This document shows positions 1 to 5,729 of a stretch of DNA of 43,702 bases, one piece after another. How positions within the stretch are numbered: the stretch's first letter is position 1; every line of letters begins with the position of its first letter. The DNA comes from Parcubacteria group bacterium GW2011_GWA2_40_23 (lineage in GTDB: Bacteria > Patescibacteriota > Patescibacteriia > UBA11705 > JABHMO01). The notes under the pieces are model-generated. The model was not told the DNA's origin and did no database searches. It was given only the letters and a program-made list of their open reading frames with translations. Made by a program: the position numbers and the translations under genes. The stretch lies in contig LBYP01000007.1 of assembly GCA_000996245.1 (NCBI GenBank), positions 12,302 through 56,003 of the forward strand, read 5' to 3'.

Positions 1-50
1 TCTCAATTGTCATTGCGGGAGCGCTCTGGGCAGACTCGAAGCAATCTCAC
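1..50. repeat. REP-like fragment
   Basis: Read on the minus strand this stretch begins GAGATTGCTTCG and runs into CGCAATGACA. That is the same border style (GATTGC... and ...GCAATGAC) seen in the repeat islands near 447-614 and 36571-36690. It lies at the window edge and holds no gene, so it is probably a degenerate member of that family. The match rests on short motifs only. Confidence 0.35.
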
Positions 51-86
51 ATTTCTTGACTACAAATTAACTACTTATCCAAATCT

Positions 87-380
87 TCATACCACTCCCC
101 TACTTAAATCCTCCCAGCCTTTATTCTCTTTAACAATCAAAGCTACTTTATTTTTCCTCGATCCTGCTTTTAGCTGCTTTTCCCTAGCAATCGCATCTCG
201 AATATCATCATACTCTTCCCAATAAACGAGTTTATTTAATTTGTATCTCGCACTAAACGAATCTGGATATTTGCCTGTTTTATGTTCCCAAACTCTTTTG
301 GTTAAATTTGAAGTAATGCCAGTATAAATAACACTATTACCTGCATTGGACATGAAATAAACAAAACCCTTTTTGTTCAT
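87..380 (-). CDS. GIY-YIG nuclease superfamily protein (UPF0213-like)
   Basis: This 97-residue protein is a single GIY-YIG domain. The first strand pair is visible as FVYFMSN (residues 6-12) and VIYTGIT (about 17-23), followed by the conserved arginine in KRVWEHK and a glutamate in AIAREKQLKAGSRKNK, the usual metal-binding position. The length fits the stand-alone COG2827/UPF0213 family, which resembles UvrC/Slx1 nuclease domains. The cellular role of these small proteins is poorly known; DNA repair or mobility is inferred. It starts with ATG. It is a lone minus-strand gene next to a repeat island, a common setting for this family in CPR genomes. The family call is firm, the function is not. 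Confidence 0.85.
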   Translation of the reverse strand: MNKKGFVYFMSNAGNSVIYTGITSNLTKRVWEHKTGKYPDSFSARYKLNKLVYWEEYDDIRDAIAREKQLKAGSRKNKVALIVKENKGWEDLSRGVV

Positions 381-454
381 ATACTATATTAAAAAGTTTT
401 CTCTATTGAGGAAATGTTAGCAGCTCAGGGTCATTAAGATTTCGGGGATTGCTT

Positions 455-528
455 CCCTGTACCATAAAGTGTTCCATGCAGTATAAAGTGTTCCCTTTAA
501 CTACATGGCAAGCCCTTTAGGTGCGGGG
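455..528 (+). repeat. 35-nt hairpin element interrupted by another copy of itself
   Basis: The left half (455-473, ccctgtaccataaagtgtt) and right half (513-528, ccctttaggtgcgggg) join into exactly 35 nt that fold like the other copies in this window. A 39-nt insert at 474-512, which includes a second full copy, splits them in the loop. This looks like one element inserted into the loop of another. Confidence 0.7.
474..508 (+). repeat. 35-nt hairpin element, nested copy
   Basis: The outer arms are CCATG...CATGG and the inner arms are TAAAG...CTTTA around a TGTTCC loop. The same architecture and loop recur at 614-648, 31442-31476 (minus) and 36578-36612, with compensatory changes in the arms. 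Confidence 0.75.
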
Positions 529-578
529 TAAACAACCTGTTTCACGGCTTGCCATGCACCGTAATGGTGCGTGGTCTC

Positions 579-614
579 GCAATGACGTTTAGGATATGAC
601 TAAGCGATTGCCAC
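579..614 (+). repeat. 36-nt dispersed repeat linked to the hairpin element
   Basis: The segment gcaatgacgttt...gattgccac matches 36655-36690 at about 32 of 36 positions. In both places it lies close to a 35-nt hairpin copy, so the two form a composite repeat. There is no gene between 381 and 711: the stretch holds this repeat island and a short gcaaatcggatga direct repeat (689-701 and 732-744). Confidence 0.65.
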
Positions 615-648
615 CATGCACCATAAAGTGTTCCCTTTAGATGCATGG
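614..648 (+). repeat. 35-nt hairpin element
   Basis: Arms CCATGCA...TGCATGG enclose TAAAGTGTTCCCTTTA. The outer arm is perfectly paired, and the loop matches the other copies. Confidence 0.75.
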
Positions 649-711
649 TAAACGCCATCGTTGAATCCATTACAAAGTAACGGGCTCGCAAATCGGATGA
701 GGGCTCCCCGC

Positions 712-1665
712 TTACCGGCGCAGGTCTACTCGCAAATCGGATGATTTAGTAGCAAACCATTCAACCGTCGCCGCAACACCCTCTTCAATCTTCGTCTTCG
801 GCGACCAGCCAAGATTTTGCTTAATCTTTTCCGCGCTCAAGCAACTCACCTTTTGCCCAGAAAAAACATCTACATGTTTTGGTTCAAAATCCAAATCTAG
901 GCTACGCCGCACCATGTTAAATATTTCATTAACAGTAGTTTGACGTCCAGTACCGACGTTATAAGTATCATTTTTGTCGCTTTGAAAAACACATAAATTA
1001 GCTGCCACCACATCACCCACATAAACAAAATCACGCGTTTGATGCCCCTCGCCATGAATCATGATTGGTTCACCGGCCAACATCTTTTCTGCAAAAATAG
1101 CCACTACGCCTGCTTCTCCCTTACTATTTTGTCTTGGGCCATAAACATTAGCATATCGTGTAATACCATAACTCAGCCCTTTTTGTTCAAAATAAAAACG
1201 AACATAATTTTCAACTGCTAATTTTGCAATCCCATAAGGTGAAAGCGGAGTGCAAGGATAATCTTCTGGCGTTGGAATTGTTTCCGCCTCGCCATAAAGC
1301 GCCCCACCCGTGGACGAAAACATAATTTTTTTAACACCATGCTCTACGCAGTTATCAAGCACATTTAAACTTCCGATGATGTTAACGTCCGCATCAAAAA
1401 TTGGATCATCAACCGAACGATTGACATTAATTTGTGCTGCGAAATGAAAAACATAATCAGGTTTTTCTTTAGCAAAAACTTCAGCCAGTTCTGCATCACG
1501 GATATCAACTTTGTAAAAAACTAAACTTTCTGGCAAATTTTCTTGTTGACCAGTCGAAAGATCATCCACCACGACAACTTTGTAGCCTTCTTTAATCAAC
1601 AGATCAACTTGGTGTGAGCCGATAAACCCAGCTCCACCGGTTACGAGGATTTTCCCTTTGCTCAT
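712..1665 (-). CDS. NAD-dependent epimerase/dehydratase (UDP-glucose 4-epimerase-like)
   Basis: This 317-residue extended short-chain dehydrogenase/reductase interconverts or dehydrates nucleotide sugars for surface polysaccharide. An N-terminal Rossmann motif TGGAGFIG lies at about residues 9-16, with an acidic DD just after the second strand that selects NAD. The catalytic SST (about 117-119) and YGIAK (about 144-148) provide the Ser/Thr-Tyr-Lys triad. The segment NVYGPRQ is typical of GalE/WbpP-like epimerases. The length is normal. The last residues (SSDLRVDLRR) run into a short direct repeat shared with the downstream spacer, so the C-terminus may have been altered. It stands alone on the minus strand. 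Substrate identity cannot be read from sequence. Confidence 0.85.
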   Translation of the reverse strand: MSKGKILVTGGAGFIGSHQVDLLIKEGYKVVVVDDLSTGQQENLPESLVFYKVDIRDAELAEVFAKEKPDYVFHFAAQINVNRSVDDPIFDADVNIIGSLNVLDNCVEHGVKKIMFSSTGGALYGEAETIPTPEDYPCTPLSPYGIAKLAVENYVRFYFEQKGLSYGITRYANVYGPRQNSKGEAGVVAIFAEKMLAGEPIMIHGEGHQTRDFVYVGDVVAANLCVFQSDKNDTYNVGTGRQTTVNEIFNMVRRSLDLDFEPKHVDVFSGQKVSCLSAEKIKQNLGWSPKTKIEEGVAATVEWFATKSSDLRVDLRR

Positions 1666-1709
1666 ATAATTACAAATTACTAATCAGCTACGAATCTACG
1701 GGTAATCGG

Positions 1710-1737
1710 GTACGTGCAGGTCGCGACCTGCACGTAC
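1710..1737. repeat. 28-bp perfect palindrome, copy 1
   Basis: A perfect palindrome with arms GTACGTGCAGGTCG and their complement. A second palindrome follows 17 bp later with matched changes in both arms, and a degenerate third lies at 43151-43176. Members of this size look like REP/hairpin elements. No gene lies between 1666 and 1796. Confidence 0.8.
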
Positions 1738-1754
1738 CGTTGATTGTCGTCTGC

Positions 1755-1782
1755 GTACGTGTAAGTCGCGACTTACACGTAC
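1755..1782. repeat. 28-bp perfect palindrome, copy 2
   Basis: A perfect palindrome with arms GTACGTGTAAGTCG. Relative to copy 1, two arm positions differ (C to T and G to A) and each is compensated in the opposite arm, so the pairing is conserved while the sequence changes. Confidence 0.8.
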
Positions 1783-1796
1783 CGACACAAAATTAT

Positions 1797-1964
1797 TTAC
1801 TGGCTCGCCTTCCATTGTTCGAATGGAACTAGCCCCTCAATTTTAAACTCACGATTGGCTTGTTCCTGAATTATTGGATGCTGATTTTGTCGCCACAAAT
1901 AAACAAAAACGAATGAAAGACAGATCAGAATCAATATCAAGAAAGACAAAAATATATAGCGCAT
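1797..1964 (-). CDS. Small single-pass membrane protein (55 aa)
   Basis: This ORF is too short for the supplied track. ATG at 1964 follows the prfB stop by one base (TAATATG), so it should be translated by reinitiation after prfB. It begins MRYIFLSFLILILICLSF, one strongly hydrophobic helix (about residues 3-23), followed by a short polar tail ending EQWKASQ. No family is recognised. Its place as third gene after htrA and prfB, with the same junction type, argues that it is real. A bitopic inner-membrane peptide is inferred. Confidence 0.6.
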   Translation of the reverse strand: MRYIFLSFLILILICLSFVFVYLWRQNQHPIIQEQANREFKIEGLVPFEQWKASQ

Positions 1965-1965
1965 A

Positions 1966-3060
1966 TTATTTAACTTGCGACCGCAAATAACTTTCGATGA
2001 ACGGCATTAATTCCCCATTCAAAACTTCATCAACATTCGTAGCTTCAAAATCAGTTCTATGGTCTTTCACTAATTTATAAGGGTGGACAACATAAGAACG
2101 CGCTTGATTACCCCAAGCCGCTTCAGTATATTCACCGCGCAAACGCGCCCGTTCTTCTTCCACTTCTGTTTGATAATATCGTTGCAATTTTGTTTTTAAA
2201 ACACGCATGGCTCTTTCTTTGTTTTGCGCTTGTGAACGTTCATTTTGACAAGTGACAACGATATTCGTCGGAATATGTGTAATGCGCACCGCAGAATCTG
2301 TTGTATTTACACTTTGCCCGCCAGCCCCACCAGACCGAAAAACATCGATGCGTAATTCTTCCGGCTTCACATCCATTTCCACACTATCTGGTAAATATGG
2401 CAAAACTTCAACCAGCGCAAAAGAAGTATGACGCAACTTTTCCGCATCATAGGGCGAAATACGCACGAGTCGATGAACTCCGCCTTCAGATTTCAAGTAT
2501 CCATAAGCGTGTTTGCCTGTCACTTCAAAAAGAACACTCTTAATACCAGCTTCTCCACCGTACGAAGTATTAATAATAGCTGTTTTCCAACCTTGTTTTT
2601 CGCAAAAACGCAGATACATGCGCAATAACATTTCAGCCCAATCTTGAGCGTCGGTTCCACCCGCGCCAGCATGGATAGCAATAATCGCATCTTCAGCATC
2701 GTATTCACCAGAGAACAAAAGACTGAATTCTTCCTCAGCAAAAACTTTTTCTAGACGCTCGATTTGTTTTTCTACGTCCGCACTTAAATTAACTGATTGA
2801 TCTTCTTTATCAATTTCAGTAATTTCTAATAAATCTTTCAATTCTTTTTTTATTTTACTCCAAAGGTTCACTTCAACTTCTAGCTCGCTCGCTCGACGTG
2901 CAATCATGGCTGCCTTTTCCTGATTATCCCAAAATCCCGGTGCACTCATTTCATTTTGCAGTTTAATAATTTCTTGACGCTTCTCATCAATCTTAAGCAG
3001 TTGCCAGGCCGTTTGTAAACGGTCGCGCAAGGCTGCAATGCGATTAATAAGATCTTGCAT
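1966..3060 (-). CDS. prfB: Peptide chain release factor 2
   Basis: This class I release factor (364 aa) reads UGA/UAA stop codons and triggers peptidyl-tRNA hydrolysis. The GGQ loop is present (RSGGAGGQSVNTTDSAVRITH region, about residues 243-263). The stop-recognition tripeptide reads SPY (HRLVRISPYDAEKLRH) where RF2 normally has SPF. The N-terminal coiled-coil domain (DLINRIAALRDRL..., GFWDNQEKA) is RF2-type. The ORF is continuous from MQDLINR with no in-frame stop, so the programmed +1 frameshift of many prfB genes is absent. It starts one base after htrA (TAATATG) and is followed in the same way by a 55-aa membrane protein. Several genes in the window end in TGA, consistent with a working RF2. 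Confidence 0.95.
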   Translation of the reverse strand: MQDLINRIAALRDRLQTAWQLLKIDEKRQEIIKLQNEMSAPGFWDNQEKAAMIARRASELEVEVNLWSKIKKELKDLLEITEIDKEDQSVNLSADVEKQIERLEKVFAEEEFSLLFSGEYDAEDAIIAIHAGAGGTDAQDWAEMLLRMYLRFCEKQGWKTAIINTSYGGEAGIKSVLFEVTGKHAYGYLKSEGGVHRLVRISPYDAEKLRHTSFALVEVLPYLPDSVEMDVKPEELRIDVFRSGGAGGQSVNTTDSAVRITHIPTNIVVTCQNERSQAQNKERAMRVLKTKLQRYYQTEVEEERARLRGEYTEAAWGNQARSYVVHPYKLVKDHRTDFEATNVDEVLNGELMPFIESYLRSQVK

Positions 3061-3061
3061 A

Positions 3062-4276
3062 TTATTTTGTTCTTTCAGCTAGTTTAACTGTGATTGTTTT
3101 TTCTTCCTTATCACGCGCATATTTGACTGTTATTTCGTCGCCAGGAACATATTTATTAACTTCTTGTAGTAGCGGATGTTCTAAATCAATCTTAACACCA
3201 TTTACTTCTAAAATAATATCTTTTTCTTGTAAACCTGCAGCCGCAGCGGGGCTATCTGGAACAATAGCAGTTTCGTCTGCATCGTTACCGCTTAGGATTA
3301 AAGCACCGTATGTATAATTTAAACCCTTTTCTGTCGCAATGGCATCATCAATTTGCACGTAACGTACTCCAATCCAAGGACGTACAATTCTGCCAAACTT
3401 TTTCACGCTTTCAATAACACTTCTAGCTTGATTTATGGGGATAGCAAAACTAATGGATTGCCCTTGTTGAGAAATAGCGGTATTAATACCAATCACTTGT
3501 CCAAAAAGATTCAACAATGGACCGCCAGAATTACCTGGATTAATAGCAGCATCTGTTTGGATGGCGCCATCGATTATCTCGGCTCCGCTATTATAATCCC
3601 CTGCAGTTATACGACGATCGATTCCGCTAATAATGCCGCGCGTAACTGTATTTCTAAATTCACTAAACGTATTTCCAATGGCAATCACAGTTTGTCCCAA
3701 TTCGATATTATCAGAATCACCTAAATCAACTACCGGTAAATTAGTAGCTTCGATTTTCAAAAGAGCCAAATCACTCACAACATCGCGAGCAATAATTTTG
3801 GCAGGATATTTTTCCGAGCTATTTAAAATTACCGTGTATTCAGCGGTTTCATCGAAAACAACGTGTTTGTTCGTGACAATTAATCCGTCGCTCGAGACAA
3901 TAAAACCTGTTCCCCCACCAATTTCTTGCGTTTGTTTGGCCTCTGGTTTTAAAGTAATTCCATTATTTTCTAAACCAACAATATCTGGACCGGTTTGGTT
4001 ATAAATATTTTCTAACGCTTTGCTAACTACAATGCTCACAACCGAAGGTGCTACTTTTTTAACTGTATTAATTGTAGCCGCGTCTTCTTGGTAAATTCCA
4101 TCTTTATTTAATGACCCATTGTAATTACTCGAAACACCTAAAAATTCTTGGCCCCAAGAACGATTCATTAGATAGGGACGTAAAAACAGAGACCCCAAAG
4201 CCCCACCCAAAGCGCCAACGAATAAACTGATAATTATAATTAGAGCTAAATAACCACGTAATTCTTTTTTTTGCAT
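3062..4276 (-). CDS. HtrA/DegP-like membrane-anchored serine protease with PDZ domain
   Basis: This 404-aa S1C protease degrades misfolded envelope proteins. An N-terminal anchor (LALIIIISLFVGALGGALGS, about residues 9-28) precedes an extracytoplasmic trypsin-like domain. The catalytic residues appear as His in VTNKHVV (about 135), Asp in SDLALLKI (about 170) and Ser in GNSGGPL (about 248). One PDZ domain (about 300-400) carries AAGLQEKDIILEVNG. The length suits a DegS/HtrA protein with one PDZ. It opens the htrA-prfB-55aa operon with TAATATG coupling. A paired GTTACGAAT repeat lies just upstream of its start, at 4283-4318. Confidence 0.93.
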   Translation of the reverse strand: MQKKELRGYLALIIIISLFVGALGGALGSLFLRPYLMNRSWGQEFLGVSSNYNGSLNKDGIYQEDAATINTVKKVAPSVVSIVVSKALENIYNQTGPDIVGLENNGITLKPEAKQTQEIGGGTGFIVSSDGLIVTNKHVVFDETAEYTVILNSSEKYPAKIIARDVVSDLALLKIEATNLPVVDLGDSDNIELGQTVIAIGNTFSEFRNTVTRGIISGIDRRITAGDYNSGAEIIDGAIQTDAAINPGNSGGPLLNLFGQVIGINTAISQQGQSISFAIPINQARSVIESVKKFGRIVRPWIGVRYVQIDDAIATEKGLNYTYGALILSGNDADETAIVPDSPAAAAGLQEKDIILEVNGVKIDLEHPLLQEVNKYVPGDEITVKYARDKEEKTITVKLAERTK

Positions 4277-4282
4277 ATTTTG

Positions 4283-4318
4283 GGTTACGAATAATTTTTT
4301 ATTTTGGTGTTACGAATT
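4283..4318 (+). repeat. Paired GTTACGAAT repeat
   Basis: Two copies of GTTACGAAT(A/T)A lie about 25 nt apart. The same pair occurs at 8152-8189 (reverse orientation) and 31303-31338. Two of the three pairs lie within about 50 bp upstream of a minus-strand gene (htrA, hisS), so a regulatory role is possible, but the third lies beyond a terminator. Confidence 0.55.
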
Positions 4319-4331
4319 ACTACTTAACTCC

Positions 4332-4386
4332 GACATGTATCATGTAACATGTATCACGTTTTTACTACATGATATATGATACATGA
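4332..4386. repeat. ACATGTATCATG inverted repeat
   Basis: acatgtatcatg, acatgtatcac and the opposed tacatgat...atgatacatg form a large imperfect hairpin with shorter internal repeats. Followed by T-rich ttgtttacttg repeats (to about 4444), it fills the gap between htrA and the next terminator. No coding potential is seen. Confidence 0.5.
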
Positions 4387-4445
4387 CAAATCCTAACTAC
4401 TTGCTTTGTTGTTTACTTGTTTATTTGCTTACTTGTTTACTTGTG

Positions 4446-4480
4446 TATAAATAAAACACTCTGCGAAACGCAAAGTGTTT
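4446..4480 (-). terminator. Rho-independent terminator of the nrdD-nrdG unit
   Basis: On the minus strand AAACACTTTGCG pairs with CGCAGAGTGTTT across a TTT loop (one G-U pair) and is followed by TTATTTAT. It lies 8 bp after the stop of the 93-aa membrane protein. Confidence 0.75.
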
Positions 4481-4487
4481 GATAAAA

Positions 4488-4769
4488 TCATTTCTTTAAT
4501 AAATCCAGGACATTATTGTAAACTGCGCCACCACCAGTAGCTGAATTAAATTCACGCATCATACTCTCGTAAACCTTGATGGTCTCGCGCAAATAAGGGA
4601 TGGCAAAGAAAATTGCTAAGAACAGTGGTACAATAATCAAAATCAATTTCAGGATATTCATGATGTGCTGCATGAGAATATAACGTTTTATTTTCATGAG
4701 CATCCGGTGCGTTTCTTTACTATACTCTAAATTTTTTTGTAGAAGCTGTTTTATTTCCTCCTCATGCAT
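4488..4769 (-). CDS. Small membrane protein of unknown function (93 aa)
   Basis: No family is recognised with confidence. The first ~35 residues are charged and helical (MHEEEIKQLLQKNLEYSKETHRML), then one or two hydrophobic stretches (NILKLILIIVPLFLAIFFAIPYL, about residues 39-61), then an amphipathic tail ending in a TGGG linker and a short helix. Proteins of this shape are common in CPR genomes. It starts 6 bp after nrdG, with a CCTCCTC-complement Shine-Dalgarno (GAGGAGG) just upstream, and is the last gene before a terminator. It is therefore probably cotranscribed with the ribonucleotide reductase genes, but nothing links its function to them. Confidence 0.7.
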   Translation of the reverse strand: MHEEEIKQLLQKNLEYSKETHRMLMKIKRYILMQHIMNILKLILIIVPLFLAIFFAIPYLRETIKVYESMMREFNSATGGGAVYNNVLDLLKK

Positions 4770-4775
4770 ATAAAA

Positions 4776-5462
4776 TTAGCGAACACGACAAACTTTAAAC
4801 CAATCTTTAAATGTTTGCATTATTTCGGTTAGTTGTTTTTTGGTATATGTGACTTTACTTAAAAATTCGGGGTCGACTAAAGCACCCGCTGGACGGAATT
4901 GTTGTAAAAAATATTTGTCTGCGCCCTTAATTTGACGCGCCATCGCTACAATATCATTTTCTGAATGTAAGGCCGGTAAAACCGTGGAACGAAACTCATA
5001 CGGGATTCTACCTTCCTTTATCATTAAAACACTTTCTTTAACTTTTTCCAAGTCTGAATCGCGAGTAACAACCTTTAAATATTTTTTCCAAGGGGCTTTA
5101 ATGTCCATGGCAATATAATCAATTAAACCTTTATCAATAAGCTTTTTTATAACCTGCGGACGATGACCGTTGGTGTCGAGTTTCACTGCATAGCCCAGAT
5201 GTTTTATTCTTTTGATAAAATCCAACAGATCATTTTGTAATGTCGGCTCTCCACCAGTAATGCAAACACCATCAACTAAATCTTTACGACTTTTTAAAAA
5301 TTCAAAAATCGTTTCTTCGGGAATAACTTTTGCGATACCTTTTACAATTTCTGGGTTATGACAAAAAGAGCAGCGATAATTGCATCCAATAGTGAATATG
5401 GTCGCTGCTATTTTACCAGGGTAATCGACTAAAGTCGTTTTTTGTAAACCGCCAATGAGCAT
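4776..5462 (-). CDS. nrdG: Anaerobic ribonucleotide reductase activating protein
   Basis: This 228-aa radical-SAM enzyme uses a 4Fe-4S cluster and S-adenosylmethionine to install the glycyl radical on NrdD. The cluster motif is CNYRCSFC with Cys27, Cys31 and Cys34. The glycine-rich CITGGEPTL segment (about 68-76) binds SAM, and DTNGHRP and AMDIKAPWK follow as in the COG1180/NrdG group. It starts MLIGGLQKTTLVDYPGK, normal for the family. It lies directly after the detached glycyl-radical ORF at 5499-5639, which carries its target glycine. This supports that short ORF being part of the functional unit. Confidence 0.92.
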   Translation of the reverse strand: MLIGGLQKTTLVDYPGKIAATIFTIGCNYRCSFCHNPEIVKGIAKVIPEETIFEFLKSRKDLVDGVCITGGEPTLQNDLLDFIKRIKHLGYAVKLDTNGHRPQVIKKLIDKGLIDYIAMDIKAPWKKYLKVVTRDSDLEKVKESVLMIKEGRIPYEFRSTVLPALHSENDIVAMARQIKGADKYFLQQFRPAGALVDPEFLSKVTYTKKQLTEIMQTFKDWFKVCRVR

Positions 5463-5498
5463 ATATTCGGGCGTTTATCTGCGTCGAATATTAAAAAT

Positions 5499-5639
5499 CT
5501 AATTTAAAGCCTTATCGTATGTTTTGCGATCGCTAAATTCTTCACGTTTGCCCTTATTCCAACGATGGATTGGGCTTAAATAACCAACGACGCGAGAATA
5601 CACTTCACACTTTTGACGCTCCATTTTTTGTGCTGTCAT
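5499..5639 (-). CDS. Detached glycyl-radical C-terminal segment of NrdD (46 aa)
   Basis: This short ORF contains CEVYSRVVGYLSP and WNKGKREEFSDRKTY, the glycyl-radical motif (R-V-x-G-Y-L) that normally forms the last ~45 residues of class III ribonucleotide reductases. In this window it is separate. nrdD ends with TAA at 5730, and this ORF begins at an ATG (5639) after exactly 30 codons in the same frame, with two further in-frame stops between. The gap holds a copy of a dispersed G-run hairpin repeat, and the motif atttttatt occurs on both sides of it (5640-5648 and 5721-5729). No good Shine-Dalgarno is seen. The peptide could act in trans like the YfiD spare part of pyruvate formate-lyase, or it may be a remnant of a broken nrdD. 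Confidence 0.7.
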   Translation of the reverse strand: MTAQKMERQKCEVYSRVVGYLSPIHRWNKGKREEFSDRKTYDKALN

Positions 5640-5648
5640 ATTTTTATT

Positions 5649-5720
5649 AGTATTAAGGGAAAAGGGATGTGGGATATGGGTTTTCGCTTACCCCTGACCC
5701 CATAATGCTTACCCCAAATA
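5649..5720. repeat. G-run hairpin repeat inside the split nrdD locus
   Basis: It contains gtattaagggaaaaggg, gggatatgggttttcgctta and ccccataatgcttacccc. Related copies lie at 9629-9705 and, in the opposite orientation, at 35820-35882. The element sits between the nrdD zinc region and the detached radical segment, bordered on both sides by atttttatt, which may be a target duplication or chance in AT-rich DNA. Confidence 0.65.
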
Positions 5721-5729
5721 ATTTTTATT

